Positions 1-9,032 of a DNA stretch of 64,000 bases are shown piece by piece. This DNA comes from UBA2767 sp965228625. GTDB taxonomy: Bacteria; Pseudomonadota; Alphaproteobacteria; Rhizobiales; Methyloligellaceae. A model generated the notes under the pieces. That model did no database searches, was not told where the DNA came from, and saw only the letters and a program-made list of their open reading frames with translations. Positions within the stretch are counted from its first letter, which is position 1; each line of letters opens with the position of its first letter. The translations under genes and the position numbers were made by a program. The stretch is taken from contig OZ245829.1 in NCBI GenBank assembly GCA_965228625.1, forward strand, positions 3,472,001 to 3,536,000. The letters run 5' to 3'.

Positions 1-432
1 CATCGTCCGCGTTTCCGTCTCGCGTGGCTCCAGGAAGCGCAACGGCTCCGGGATCGGCACCTGGTAGACCAGGATCTGGTCCGCGCGAAGCACGTCTTCC
101 GGGATTCGATGGCGCGTCTGGATCACGCTCGCCTTCGCGGTGTCCGTCGTCGTTTCGACGCCGGCCGTCTTCTGGAAGAACTTGCGGATGCTGACCGCGT
201 TGGTGGTGTCGTCGGCGCCCTGGTCGATCACCTTCAGAACGTCATCCAGGCCGAGGACCGATGCGGTCACCTGCACCCCGCCTGTGCCCCAGCCATACGG
301 CATGGGCATCTCGCGGCTGGCGAACGGTACCTGGTATCCCGGTATCGCCACCGCCTTGAGGAGCGCGCGTCGGATCATGCGCTTCGTCTGCTCGTCCAGA
401 TACGCAAAGTTGTAAGCCTTTTCCCGCGCCAT
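1..432 (-). CDS. phnJ: C-P lyase core subunit PhnJ (3' end outside window)
   Basis: Reading the minus strand from the ATG at 432 gives a protein starting MAREKAYNFAYLDEQTKRMI, followed by the PhnJ-type stretch with PMPYGWGTGG and the GADDTTNAVSIRKFF region. PhnJ is the radical-SAM enzyme that breaks the carbon-phosphorus bond of ribose-1-phosphonate-5-phosphate in the cytoplasmic C-P lyase complex (PhnGHIJ). Only the N-terminal 144 codons are present; the Fe-S cysteines lie beyond the left edge, so catalytic competence cannot be judged. It starts 4 bp after the phnI stop, in the canonical phnG-H-I-J order, and is probably translated together with phnI. Identification is firm from sequence and context. 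Confidence 0.95.
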   Translation of the reverse strand, partial: MAREKAYNFAYLDEQTKRMIRRALLKAVAIPGYQVPFASREMPMPYGWGTGGVQVTASVLGLDDVLKVIDQGADDTTNAVSIRKFFQKTAGVETTTDTAKASVIQTRHRIPEDVLRADQILVYQVPIPEPLRFLEPRETETRTM

Positions 433-436
433 GGGC

Positions 437-1549
437 CTACTCCGCTGCCGCGAGATGCGCCCGTGCGATCTCGGCGCGTATCTTGCGCAGCAGTTCGAGC
501 TCGGACTGGAAATCGACATAGTGAGGCAGCTTGAGATGCTCCACGAAGCCGGTCGCCTGAACGTTGTCGGAGTGGGAGAGAACGAACTCCTCGTCCTGCG
601 CCGGAGCGATCCGCTCCTCGCCGAGTTCCTCCGCCCGCAGCGCCCGGTCGACAAGGGCCATGGACATGGTCTTGCGTTCGCAATGTCCGAAGGCCAGCCC
701 GTATCCACGGGTGAACTGCGGCGGCACCTCCTTCGATCCGCTGAACTGCGTGACCATCTCGCACTCGGTGAGCGTGATCTCGGCGATTTCGATGGCGAAG
801 CCGAGCTCTTCAGGCACGAATTCAACCCGTACCTCGCCCATGCGGATTTCCCCGGCGAACGGATGATTGCGCCCGTAGCCGCGCTGGGTCGAGTAGCCGA
901 GCGCCAGAAGGAAACCCTCGTCGCCGCGCGCCAGGTTCTGCAGTCTGACGTCGCGCTCCGCGGGGAACGCGACCGGCTCGCGCGTCAGATCTCCGACCCG
1001 GCCGTTGTCGCCGCCCGGAGGGCGAGACGCGCCGTCGGGCGGCTCGATCAAACCCTCCTTGTCGAGGAGATCGAGAACACGCGGGCTGTGTGCGTCCGTG
1101 GGGCGGGGCTCGGTGCGGCCGATCCCGGGCCGTGCCGGGACTTCGGCCTCGAGTTCGAAGTCGAGCAGCCTGTGGGTGTAGTCGAAGGTCGGCCCGAGGA
1201 CCTGCCCGCCGGGAAGGTCCTTGTATGCCGCGGATATCCGGCGGCGGATGGACATGCGCGCGGTGTCGAGCGGCTGCGAGTAACCGAACCGCGGCATGGT
1301 CGTGCGATAGGCCCTGATCAGGAAAATCGCTTCGATCAGGTCGCCACGGGCCTGCTTTATGGCCAGCGCCGCTAGTCGCCGGTCATAGAGCGAGCCCTCG
1401 CTCATCACCCGGTCGACGGCGAGGGTCAGTTGCTCGGCGATCTGCGTCGTTGAGATTTCCGGGATGTCGCGATTGCCGCGCCGTTCCTTGGCCAGCAGCT
1501 CGTGCGCCTTGTCGATGGCCTTCTCGCCGCCTTTGACCGCGACATACAC
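437..1549 (-). CDS. phnI: C-P lyase subunit PhnI
   Basis: The 370-aa protein begins MYVAVKGGEKAIDKAHELLA and contains the PhnI-characteristic RAYRTTMPRFGYSQPLDT and RRISAAYKDLPGGQVLGPT segments. Known role of the family: with PhnG, PhnH and PhnL, PhnI attaches alkylphosphonate to the ribose of ATP/GTP with release of adenine/guanine. Length matches the family (about 355-370 aa). It lies 3 bp downstream of phnH and 4 bp upstream of phnJ, so the four genes form one tight transcription unit, here under a Pho box at 2689-2706. Nothing looks damaged. Confidence 0.95.
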   Translation of the reverse strand: MYVAVKGGEKAIDKAHELLAKERRGNRDIPEISTTQIAEQLTLAVDRVMSEGSLYDRRLAALAIKQARGDLIEAIFLIRAYRTTMPRFGYSQPLDTARMSIRRRISAAYKDLPGGQVLGPTFDYTHRLLDFELEAEVPARPGIGRTEPRPTDAHSPRVLDLLDKEGLIEPPDGASRPPGGDNGRVGDLTREPVAFPAERDVRLQNLARGDEGFLLALGYSTQRGYGRNHPFAGEIRMGEVRVEFVPEELGFAIEIAEITLTECEMVTQFSGSKEVPPQFTRGYGLAFGHCERKTMSMALVDRALRAEELGEERIAPAQDEEFVLSHSDNVQATGFVEHLKLPHYVDFQSELELLRKIRAEIARAHLAAAE

Positions 1550-1552
1550 CGG

Positions 1553-2149
1553 CTAGACCGCGATGCTTGTGCTGCGCGGCAGTCCGACCACGGACTCCGG
1601 CCCGCACAGGATGACGTCGACGCCAAGGGGAAACCGGGTGTGGTTCTTCCGGGCGTGTGCCCAGAAGTCGTCCTTGAGATCTCCCGACGAAAACTCCTGG
1701 GTGTCTGCAATTCCCGGACCTGAAAGGCGAACCGGCAGACCCGACCCGAAACCGGATATGCCGAGCAGCAACGTGGCGGACTCGTCAGGATACTCCGACG
1801 TCCCTGGCTTGAGTTCGAGCACGTCGGGCATTTCGCGATCCGCCAGGGCGATGACGAAATCGGCTTCTCCCGCTTCGCTCACGATCGGCGCGCCGGTATG
1901 AAACGCGATATAGCGGCGGACGGATTCGATTGCGAGCGGCGGCGCCAGGTAAACGCTCGTTTCATGGTCGAGCAGCGACAGGGCCGCCGCTGCGAGGGTC
2001 GGTTCCATCGGTGCCGGCGCGGTGTCGATGCCGGCGAGCGGAACCGGCACGCCGGGACGTGAAAGCGCTTCGAGTACGGCGCGGAAGGTCCTTTGCGCGC
2101 CATGGACCGGCTCGTCGAAGCCGGGTGAAAGATCGTTTGTCAGTGTCAT
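1553..2149 (-). CDS. phnH: C-P lyase subunit PhnH
   Basis: The 198-aa protein has the PhnH pattern: an N-terminal FRAVLEALSRPG motif (residues ~22-33) and a C-terminal FPLGVDVILCGPESVVGLPR segment. PhnH is a structural and accessory subunit of the C-P lyase core complex; its own chemistry is not known with certainty. Its ATG overlaps the phnG stop by 4 bp (2146-2149), a translational-coupling arrangement that fixes the start. It is the second gene of the phn operon. Confidence 0.94.
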   Translation of the reverse strand: MTLTNDLSPGFDEPVHGAQRTFRAVLEALSRPGVPVPLAGIDTAPAPMEPTLAAAALSLLDHETSVYLAPPLAIESVRRYIAFHTGAPIVSEAGEADFVIALADREMPDVLELKPGTSEYPDESATLLLGISGFGSGLPVRLSGPGIADTQEFSSGDLKDDFWAHARKNHTRFPLGVDVILCGPESVVGLPRSTSIAV

Positions 2150-2601
2150 TCATCTTCTCCGCGCACGAGCGTGAAAAAGTCGACGCGTGTCGCGTCGCTT
2201 TCAGCCCGTCGGGCCTCACGGCGCGCGGCCTCTTGTTGTGTCAGGGGATTGATTACCTGTTCCAGGATCCCGGCACGGTGTGCCTCCTGCTGCAGCAGGG
2301 CGTCGGCGAGTGCCGCGCGCACCGCGTGCTCCGGCCGCCGTCCCGAGACATAGGCGTGACCCAGCGTTCCATCGAGCGTGCGTACCGTACAGCGGGTGAC
2401 GGTCATCTCGCCGAGATTGAACGCGTTGCCGGATCCACCGGCACGGCCACGCACCATGACAAGTCCGCTTTCCGGCGCGCGCAGCAGGTCGTGTTCGGGC
2501 AATTCTCCAAGGCTGTCAACGAGTTGCGCCAGCGCAGCCTCGTCCGACCGGGCCAGAACGCCCATCCATTGCTGCCTGTCTTGCAACTGCATGTCTGCCA
2601 T
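2146..2601 (-). CDS. phnG: C-P lyase subunit PhnG
   Basis: The 151-aa protein begins MADMQLQDRQQWMGVLARSD and carries the PhnG signatures LLRAPESGLVMVRGRAGG, FNLGEMTVTRCTVR and GHAYVSGRR. PhnG is part of the C-P lyase core, with PhnH, PhnI and PhnJ. It is the promoter-proximal gene of the operon on the minus strand, and a Pho-box sequence sits about 90 bp upstream. No phnF-type GntR regulator precedes it in the window, so phosphate control through PhoB is the likely main input. Confidence 0.95.
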   Translation of the reverse strand: MADMQLQDRQQWMGVLARSDEAALAQLVDSLGELPEHDLLRAPESGLVMVRGRAGGSGNAFNLGEMTVTRCTVRTLDGTLGHAYVSGRRPEHAVRAALADALLQQEAHRAGILEQVINPLTQQEAARREARRAESDATRVDFFTLVRGEDE

Positions 2602-2688
2602 CAGCGGGTTAGGAAACGTTTTGAAAACAGATGCCGTCGACTACCAATTCGTGACGTCGACAGCGCGAATCGAACCTATTGATCGCGT

Positions 2689-2706
2689 ATGACAGCGGAA
2701 TGACGC
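2689..2706 (-). promoter_or_regulatory. Pho box (PhoB site) upstream of phnG
   Basis: Read on the minus strand this is GCGTCAT-TCCG-CTGTCAT, two 7-bp repeats separated by 4 bp. The second repeat is identical to the PhoB half-site CTGTCAT and the first differs at one to two positions. About 10 bp downstream a TAGGTT could serve as -10. The position, ~90 bp before phnG and pointing into the operon, fits phosphate-starvation activation of C-P lyase genes. The assignment rests on motif match only. Confidence 0.75.
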
Positions 2707-2730
2707 GTGGACGCCATCTTTTGGGGAGGG

Positions 2731-4116
2731 TTAATCGGCGATTGCGGAGTGTGTCGAGAGGACGCGCGGCGCGCTTTTTTCCGATCCCGTCAACGCGGTG
2801 AGAAGGGGGGTGGGCGTGCCCCCCTTGAGGCCTTCGACAGCCGCACCGACGGCGGTGACGCGCTCCGGCGAAACCCTGCCTTCTGCCAGCGCATGCAGCT
2901 TGGCCAGCATCTCGTCGCGGGCCGGCGCGCGGTCCGGCTCGCCCCAGGGCGAGCTCACGCGGGCATCGAAGGGACCGCGGTCCGTCATGACCCGGACATG
3001 CGCCGGCACGGTCTCCGGAAAGAGCGCATCCATTTCCTCAACGTGCCGCACCTCGACCTTGCGGGCAAAGTCCACCGCCTGCGGATGGTGCAGGCTGTAC
3101 CCCGATATCGGCATCAGCGCCGCCTCGCCGCGCATGGCGGCCAGGCCGAGGCAATAGGGGATGGAGTACTGGGCGCTTTCCAGCGAGTGCGGATCCGCAT
3201 GGTTGTTCAGGTGCGCCGCCTGGTGGAACGTCTCCACGTGCACCTGTTCGATCTCGTCCGCCGCGACACCGTTTTCCTGCATGATCTCCAGCAGCGCCTC
3301 CACTGCGCTGTGAATCCAGCGGCACGCGGAATAGCGTTTGAAATAGGTCCGCGTGATCATGAACCCGTTGCCGAGCCCGTCCAGCGCGACCCCGGGCGCG
3401 AAGCGCTCGTCGATATCGAGAGCGTCGCGGCATCCGGAGAAACCGGTCCGCGCAAGGTCGGCGGCCGCCATTCCGGCGACCACGGACCAGGGAATCGACT
3501 CCTTCACGTTGGAGCCCATGTCCGCGCTGAGTGTCAGATCGGCGACGCGCGGCCCGTGATAGGCGGTGATGGCGAGGGCGTGCATGAGTTGCCGGGCATC
3601 GAGCCTGAGCAGGCGGCCGGCCGCCGCGCAGGCGCCGAAACCCGACCAGTTCCCGGTGTGATAGGCCTTGCGCTTCTCCGCGTGCCCGACGCGAACACAA
3701 ACCTCATAGCCGGCGATCACGGCGGCGAGAATGTCGTCGCCGGTCACGTCGGCTTCCGCGGCAACCGCCAACGCCGCCGGGACCACCGCCGCGCCGGGAT
3801 GGCCGAGTGCCGCCCGGTGGCCATCATCGATGTCGAGCATGGACGCCGAAGCGGCGTTCGCGAACGCCGCGCCGGTCGGGTTCAGCGTCGTATCGCTGAA
3901 CCAAAGGGCGGCGTCGCCCGCCCGATACGTCGCGGCGGCGACCTCGTGGATACGCTGTGCGCCGGGCGTGTGCTGTCCCGGTATCGCGGCGGCGATTGCG
4001 TCGAGGATGCAGTCTTCCGCCTTGGTGATCACGGCGTCAGGTACGTCGTTGATGCGCAGGTTCACGCACCAGTCCGCGAGCGCAGCGGCAACATGACTCT
4101 CATCCGGTTTCGTCAC
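2731..4116 (-). CDS. MmgE/PrpD family protein
   Basis: The GTG at 4116 gives a 461-aa product, the family's normal length, and overlaps the upstream racemase stop as GTGA; an earlier in-frame start would add ~44 unrelated residues. The sequence has the family's N-terminal helical domain (AEDCILDAIAAAIPG, then SMLDIDDGHRAALGHPGA), the SNVKESIPWSVVAG region and the C-terminal YFKRYSACRWIHSAVEA segment. Family members include 2-methylcitrate dehydratase, cis-aconitate decarboxylase and iminodisuccinate epimerase. No prpBC genes are nearby, so methylcitrate cycling is unlikely. As last gene of a TRAP/racemase/oxidase operon it probably dehydrates or epimerises an imported amino- or hydroxy-acid; this is inference. 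Confidence 0.85.
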   Translation of the reverse strand: MTKPDESHVAAALADWCVNLRINDVPDAVITKAEDCILDAIAAAIPGQHTPGAQRIHEVAAATYRAGDAALWFSDTTLNPTGAAFANAASASMLDIDDGHRAALGHPGAAVVPAALAVAAEADVTGDDILAAVIAGYEVCVRVGHAEKRKAYHTGNWSGFGACAAAGRLLRLDARQLMHALAITAYHGPRVADLTLSADMGSNVKESIPWSVVAGMAAADLARTGFSGCRDALDIDERFAPGVALDGLGNGFMITRTYFKRYSACRWIHSAVEALLEIMQENGVAADEIEQVHVETFHQAAHLNNHADPHSLESAQYSIPYCLGLAAMRGEAALMPISGYSLHHPQAVDFARKVEVRHVEEMDALFPETVPAHVRVMTDRGPFDARVSSPWGEPDRAPARDEMLAKLHALAEGRVSPERVTAVGAAVEGLKGGTPTPLLTALTGSEKSAPRVLSTHSAIAD

Positions 4117-4847
4117 CGCGGCATGATTCCCTGATACGGGGTGCGCAGAACCGCATCGTGCACCATTGTCGCGAGTGTGGTGAGATCGAAGACAGGCAGT
4201 TCGGTCGCCTTCTGCAAGGCGTGGGCATAGGGCGGCATGTCGGTGCATTCAAGAACGATGGCGCCAAGGTCGTTGTTGGACTTGACCAGCTTCTTGGCCG
4301 CGGCCAGCACCTCGTTCTCGATCTTTGTCGTATCCATGTTGTCCCGCTGGCCTTCGAGAATCACTTCGCGAAACTCCGGAAAATCCTCCATGCCCTGGAT
4401 CGCCACCGGAACGTCCGCCGCCCCGACCGCCGCGAGATGCCGGTCGGTGAGGTCGGGACCGCTGGCGGTCAGCACGCCGACTTTCCTGCGCCGTCCCAGC
4501 ATGTTGTAGACCATCGGCAACTGGATCAGGCTCGACGCGAACACCGGCACCTCGACCGCCTCGGAAAGCTCGCGCTGAAACAGGGCCAGGAAGCCGCAGC
4601 TCCCGGTGATGGCGCGCACGCCCTCCTTCTCGAGACGCTGTGCGGCGTCGAGGAACGGCTCGATGAAATCGGGGGCGGGCCCGTTCACGAGCTTCGCGAC
4701 CGTGGCACCCTGTATGGTTTCGTACAGGACGGGGAATCCGAGGCCGGACGGGTTCTTGATGTGCCCGGGAGGCTTTGGAAAATAGGATTCAAGGCACAGA
4801 ACGCCGATCGTCACGCCGCTGATATTCGCGCCACCCTTTAACTTCAT
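4113..4847 (-). CDS. Aspartate/glutamate racemase-family protein
   Basis: The ATG at 4847 (MKLKGGANISGVTIGVLCLE) gives 244 aa; upstream in-frame codons are unrelated and run into the preceding gene. Two cysteines in the expected contexts, TGSCGF (~residue 88) and LECTDMPPY (~residue 197), correspond to the paired catalytic cysteines of cofactor-independent Asp/Glu/hydantoin racemases. The enzyme should act in the cytoplasm on an amino acid or related acid. It lies 38 bp after the D-amino-acid-dehydrogenase-like gene and overlaps the MmgE/PrpD start by 4 bp. Together they suggest stereo-inversion followed by oxidation of an imported compound. Substrate unknown. Confidence 0.85.
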   Translation of the reverse strand: MKLKGGANISGVTIGVLCLESYFPKPPGHIKNPSGLGFPVLYETIQGATVAKLVNGPAPDFIEPFLDAAQRLEKEGVRAITGSCGFLALFQRELSEAVEVPVFASSLIQLPMVYNMLGRRRKVGVLTASGPDLTDRHLAAVGAADVPVAIQGMEDFPEFREVILEGQRDNMDTTKIENEVLAAAKKLVKSNNDLGAIVLECTDMPPYAHALQKATELPVFDLTTLATMVHDAVLRTPYQGIMPR

Positions 4848-4885
4848 TCTCTCGTACTCTCTTTCCGTGTTGATGCCGCGGCCGG

Positions 4886-6133
4886 TCAGAACCGCGTGCT
4901 GCTGTAGGGCGCCAGGTCGATGTTCGGGGGCGTCCGGGTGACCAGATCCGCGATGATCCGGCCGGTCATCGGCGCCATGCCGAGGCCGTAATGGCCATGG
5001 CCGAACGCGGTGAACAGGCCCGGTTGTCCCGGGACCTCGTCGATGCAGGGCAGGCTGTCGGGCAAGGAGGGACGCGCGCCCATCCATTCCTCGGTATCTT
5101 CCGTGTTCAGGTTCGGCAGCATGCGCTTGGTCTGCCGTACCAGCACGCGGGCGCGGCGGTAATTCGGCGGCGCGTCGAGGCCGGCAAACTCGGCCGTTCC
5201 GGCGCTACGCAGACCCATTTCCATGGAACTGGAAACGAACTTGGCGTCCACGTCCATGATCGAATTGGTCAGGGAAACACCAGGATCCCGGAACAGGACG
5301 TGGTATCCGCGCTCAGCCTCCAGCGGGACGCGTACGCCGAGGGGTTCGAGCAGCCGCATCGACCAGGCGCCGGCGGCGGTCACGACCTGCGGCGAGTGGA
5401 AGTCGTCCTCGTCCGTGGTGATCGACCACCCGTTTTCAACAGGCCGCAGCTCGTGAACATGAGCCTGCACGAATACGCTGCCGAGAGACCGTGCCTTGTC
5501 CGCGAGAACGGCGCCGATCCGCCCGGGCGCCATGGCCCGCGCCTGGTCCTTGATCAGGACCGCCGCCGTATAGTCGGGTGCGAGGCAGGGCTCGATCTCC
5601 CGCAGCTCGTCTCCACTCAGAAGCTCGAGCGGCGCGCCCAGCTCCTCGCGTAGCCGCCAGGTCATGTCTTCAAGGTTTACCGCGCTCGCGTTGCGGTAGA
5701 TGTGGAGGTAGCAGGACTCTCTCACGAGGTGCTCGTGACCGGTGCCCTCGAGATGGCGCCGATAGATGTCCACGTTCGGCCGGTTGAGTTCGGCCATTGC
5801 GCGCGAGATTCTCGGTAGCTCTTTCGCGCTTCCGGATTTGAGGAATTTCAACGCCCAGGGCAGAGCTTTCGGTAGGTAACCGGGGCGAATTGCCACCGGG
5901 CCATCCGGATCGAGCAGCCAGCCGGGAATCCGCTTCCACAGACCCGGCACGGACTGCGGGATGCAGGACCACGGCGAAATGACGCCGGCATTTCCGTGAC
6001 TGGCGCCCTGGCCGGGAGAGTCCTTGTCCACCAGGCGGACGGACTTGCCCTTTTCAAGCAGAGACAGGGCGCAACAGATCCCGACAATGCCGGCACCGAC
6101 AATTGTCACGTCGATCTGTTCCTGCGCTGCCAT
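4886..6133 (-). CDS. FAD-dependent oxidoreductase, D-amino-acid dehydrogenase-like
   Basis: Start chosen at the ATG at 6133 (MAAQEQIDVTIVGAGIVGIC), which has GAGGAG eight bases upstream and puts the FAD-binding GAGIVG at residues ~11-16; product 415 aa, typical of DadA-like proteins. Further DAO-family features are the SPGQGASHGNAGVISPWS loop, AERGYHV near residue 280 and the C-terminal GHGHYGLGMAPMTGR FAD-contact motif. DadA-type enzymes oxidise D-amino acids to 2-oxo acids at the membrane and pass electrons to quinone. Between the stress protein and the racemase, it likely handles an imported amino acid; substrate not determined. Confidence 0.88.
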   Translation of the reverse strand: MAAQEQIDVTIVGAGIVGICCALSLLEKGKSVRLVDKDSPGQGASHGNAGVISPWSCIPQSVPGLWKRIPGWLLDPDGPVAIRPGYLPKALPWALKFLKSGSAKELPRISRAMAELNRPNVDIYRRHLEGTGHEHLVRESCYLHIYRNASAVNLEDMTWRLREELGAPLELLSGDELREIEPCLAPDYTAAVLIKDQARAMAPGRIGAVLADKARSLGSVFVQAHVHELRPVENGWSITTDEDDFHSPQVVTAAGAWSMRLLEPLGVRVPLEAERGYHVLFRDPGVSLTNSIMDVDAKFVSSSMEMGLRSAGTAEFAGLDAPPNYRRARVLVRQTKRMLPNLNTEDTEEWMGARPSLPDSLPCIDEVPGQPGLFTAFGHGHYGLGMAPMTGRIIADLVTRTPPNIDLAPYSSTRF

Positions 6134-6165
6134 CGGCCTACTCCTCGACGTGCCGCGCGGCCTTG

Positions 6166-6588
6166 CTAGCGAACAACGTACACTGAACAACCGGCGTGGC
6201 GCACGATACGCGCGGCGTTGCTGCCAAGCAGAAAATCGGTCACGTCCGGCCTGTGGCGCCCGACAATGATGAGATCAGCGCCGAGCTTTTCAGCCTCCTC
6301 GACGATCTTCCGGTAGACGCTGCCGACGCGTACGCTGACATGCACGCGCCCCGCCGGCATGTTCAGGCTCTCGACAAGCTTGTCGAGCTCGCCGGCCACC
6401 TGCTCCGTCATGCCCTTCTCGTAGTCCTCCGGCAGGTGGGCCCTGACGTCGGACGGCATATTGACGGCGACGTGAACGAGCGTAATCGACGCGTCGTGCA
6501 GGCCGGCGATCTCGCCGGCGGTTTGCAGGATCCGCGTCATGAGCGCATCGTCCTCCAGGTCGACGGCGACAAGTATGTTCTTGATCAT
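6166..6588 (-). CDS. Universal stress protein (UspF/G-type)
   Basis: ATG at 6588 (MIKNILVAVDLEDDALMTR) gives 140 aa, a single Usp domain; upstream in-frame sequence overlaps the TRAP gene region and is not Usp-like. The C-terminal nucleotide loop reads VGRHRPDVTDFLLGSNAA and ends CSVYVVR, resembling UspF/UspG and the TRAP-associated TeaD group. The second glycine of the classical GxxG motif is Arg here. It lies 28 bp after the TRAP permease, as teaD does in ectoine TRAP operons, where it binds ATP and modulates transport. A transporter-regulating role is inferred from that precedent. Confidence 0.88.
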   Translation of the reverse strand: MIKNILVAVDLEDDALMTRILQTAGEIAGLHDASITLVHVAVNMPSDVRAHLPEDYEKGMTEQVAGELDKLVESLNMPAGRVHVSVRVGSVYRKIVEEAEKLGADLIIVGRHRPDVTDFLLGSNAARIVRHAGCSVYVVR

Positions 6589-6616
6589 GGCGTCATACCC
6601 CCGATTCTTCAGTGCC

Positions 6617-8830
6617 TCACGACGATGCCGCAACGGCGCGACGCTTGCTGATGACCTGCATCAGGATGATCGGCGCCACCAGCGCGAGCGCGAACAGGTC
6701 GGACTGCCATGTTGGCGCGATGGCGACAAGTCCGGCAAAAGCCGCGAGAACGCGCTCCGGAACGCTCATGGGCGCAAGGAAGTAGCCGACCACCGCAGCA
6801 GACAACGCGACCACGCCCAGGATGCAGCTTGTCGCCGCGTATGAGAACTCGATGAAATCGAACCCGGTCGAGGATACGAACAGGAGCACCGGTGCGTAGA
6901 CGAACGCCATCGGAGCAACGATCTTTCCGAGCCCGAGCGTGAACGCCGACATTCCGGTCTTGAACGGATTGGAGTTGGCGATGGCCGCGGCGGCGTAGGC
7001 GGACGTGCACACCGGTGGCGTGATTTCCGCAACGACGCCGTAATAGAGCACGAACAGATGGCTCGCGATCGGCGGTACGCCGAGTTGCTTCAGCGCGGGC
7101 TGCGCAACCGACACCAGCATGATGTAGAGCGCCGTGGTCGGGATGCCCGCGCCCATCAGGATGCAGGCGATGGCGACCAGCACCAGCGACAGGAAGAGCT
7201 GAAGATCCTCGATCGAGAACAGCTCGAAGGCGCCATAGACGAAGAACCAGTGCAGGTTCTGCGCCATCTCCGCGGCACCGGACGTGACCATGAAGCCGAT
7301 GCGGAAACCGACGCCCGTGGTGTTGATGACACCGACGACGATGCCGACGGCCGCGGAGGCCGCGCCGACGGCAAGCGCGTATTTCACGCCCGTCTCGATC
7401 GCATCCGTCAGTTCCGGCATTTCGAGCCGTTTCTGCGGGTTGAAGACGCATATGATGCTGCCGACGGCGAGAAGCAACGTCATGGGAAGATCGAACCCGC
7501 CACCCAGGTACTTCCAGACGACAAAGGCGATGAACGCGGCCGGAAAGGCCAGGGTCCAGGGCGTATCGCGGCGCGCGGCACCGGCGATGACGGTGAGGCT
7601 GATGCCGCAGAAGGCAGACATGTACGGCGTGTAGCCGGAGAACAGGACGACAAGGAGGGCGACCAGTGGAATGAGATTGGCCCAGCCGTCTTTCCAGACC
7701 TCGCGGAACTTGGGCAGCATGTCCTCCGCCAGACCCTGAAGGTCGAGCCGGCGCGCCATCAGATGCACGACGGTGAACACGCCGACATAGTGGAGGATCG
7801 CCGGGAAGATCGCGGCAATGACGATCGTGGTGTAGGGGACCTCGAGAAACTCCGCCATGATGAAGGCGGCAGCACCCATGATCGGCGGCGTGATCTGCCC
7901 GCCCGCGGAAGCGGCGGCCTCCACGCCACCGGCGAAGCGTCCCGGATAGCCGAGGCGCTTCATGTTCGGAATGGTGAGCGCCCCGGTTGAAACCGTGTTC
8001 GCCACCGACGACCCCGAGATCGTACCGAAGAAGGCCGAAGAGACGACCGACACCTTGGCGGGGCCGCCGGTGTAGCGTCCCGCAAGGATCGTGGCGTTGT
8101 CGATGAACAATTGTCCGAGGCCCGTGCGCTGGGCGATGACGCCGAACAGCACGAAATGGAACACGATGGTGGAAACGACCCACAGGGTCACGCCGAAGAT
8201 GCCCTCCTGCGGGAAGTACATGGAGGACACGAAAGTTTTGAAATTGACGCCCGGGTGCTGCAGGAGGCCCGGGAAATAGGGCCCGAGCAACGCGTAGGAG
8301 ATAAAGACGCAGATGATCGCCGGCAGGACCCATCCAAGCGTCCTTCGGGCTATATCCAGCACCAGTATGATGAGAACCAGGCCGAAAAAGATGTCGTAGT
8401 TGTTGGGGTTGCCCATCCGGAACGTCTGCTCCTCGATCCCGAGGAACGGGATGCCGCGCCAGGCAAGGCCCAGATAGAGCGACGACGAGACGCCGAGCAC
8501 CATCAGGATGATTTCGTAGATCGGGATGTTGCCGATCCGGAGGCCACCCTCATGCTTGCCATAGGCGCCTTCGGACCTGAAGACGGGCATGTATGCATAA
8601 ATCAGAATGAAGAGGCCACACAGGTGCCAGCCCATGTGCCATTCCTCGGGCGGCAACGCGAAGCCTGCGGTCAGATAATGATAAAGCGCGTAGGTGATGG
8701 CGATCGCGCGCAGAACGACATGCGCTTTCGGGGTGACATACCGGGTCCTCGACCCCTCGTCATACTTTTCCTCGATCGCAGCGAGTTCTTCAGCGGTAAG
8801 TTCATGCTCACCGGCGGTCTTCTTGCTCAT
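6617..8830 (-). CDS. TAXI-type TRAP transporter fused permease (4TM-12TM)
   Basis: The ATG at 8830 (MSKKTAGEHELTAEELAAIE) has a strong AAGGGGG ribosome site; product 737 aa. An N-terminal small-permease part with about four to five membrane helices (~residues 45-200) is followed by a DctM-like large domain with the TRAP signatures GTISGSSVANTVSTGALTIP and AAASAGGQITPPIMGAAAF, and again GAGIPTTALYIMLVS and VVAEITPPVCTSAYAAAAI. Fused permeases with this arrangement pair with TAXI-family binding proteins, and one is encoded just upstream. It imports an organic anion or amino acid using a sodium or proton gradient; downstream enzymes hint at an amino-acid-like substrate. Confidence 0.93.
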   Translation of the reverse strand: MSKKTAGEHELTAEELAAIEEKYDEGSRTRYVTPKAHVVLRAIAITYALYHYLTAGFALPPEEWHMGWHLCGLFILIYAYMPVFRSEGAYGKHEGGLRIGNIPIYEIILMVLGVSSSLYLGLAWRGIPFLGIEEQTFRMGNPNNYDIFFGLVLIILVLDIARRTLGWVLPAIICVFISYALLGPYFPGLLQHPGVNFKTFVSSMYFPQEGIFGVTLWVVSTIVFHFVLFGVIAQRTGLGQLFIDNATILAGRYTGGPAKVSVVSSAFFGTISGSSVANTVSTGALTIPNMKRLGYPGRFAGGVEAAASAGGQITPPIMGAAAFIMAEFLEVPYTTIVIAAIFPAILHYVGVFTVVHLMARRLDLQGLAEDMLPKFREVWKDGWANLIPLVALLVVLFSGYTPYMSAFCGISLTVIAGAARRDTPWTLAFPAAFIAFVVWKYLGGGFDLPMTLLLAVGSIICVFNPQKRLEMPELTDAIETGVKYALAVGAASAAVGIVVGVINTTGVGFRIGFMVTSGAAEMAQNLHWFFVYGAFELFSIEDLQLFLSLVLVAIACILMGAGIPTTALYIMLVSVAQPALKQLGVPPIASHLFVLYYGVVAEITPPVCTSAYAAAAIANSNPFKTGMSAFTLGLGKIVAPMAFVYAPVLLFVSSTGFDFIEFSYAATSCILGVVALSAAVVGYFLAPMSVPERVLAAFAGLVAIAPTWQSDLFALALVAPIILMQVISKRRAVAASS

Positions 8831-9032
8831 GATCTTACCCCCTTTTCGCGGGGACGAGGAAAGCCGGCTCTGCCGTGGGTGCAGTCGCGTCGAGCCTTCG
8901 GCCGGACGCATCTCGCCCGTTTGCTTTCTCCCCCCTTGGACCGGGGCCGGATGTGCCGGACGCGCCGGCCAAACGGACCCTCAGTCGATCTCTCCAGTCG
9001 TCGCGTGGACGCTCAATTGCCAGGTGTGTGGT

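Noticed and set aside
2731..4116. Methylcitrate-cycle PrpD
   Set aside because: The fold matches, but there are no prpB/prpC neighbours and the operon contains a racemase, an amino-acid-oxidase-like enzyme and a TAXI importer.
6609..8333. 574-codon minus-strand frame overlapping the TAXI permease in another register
   Set aside because: The overlapping frame encodes the permease with TRAP motifs; this one is Arg/His-rich and without motifs.
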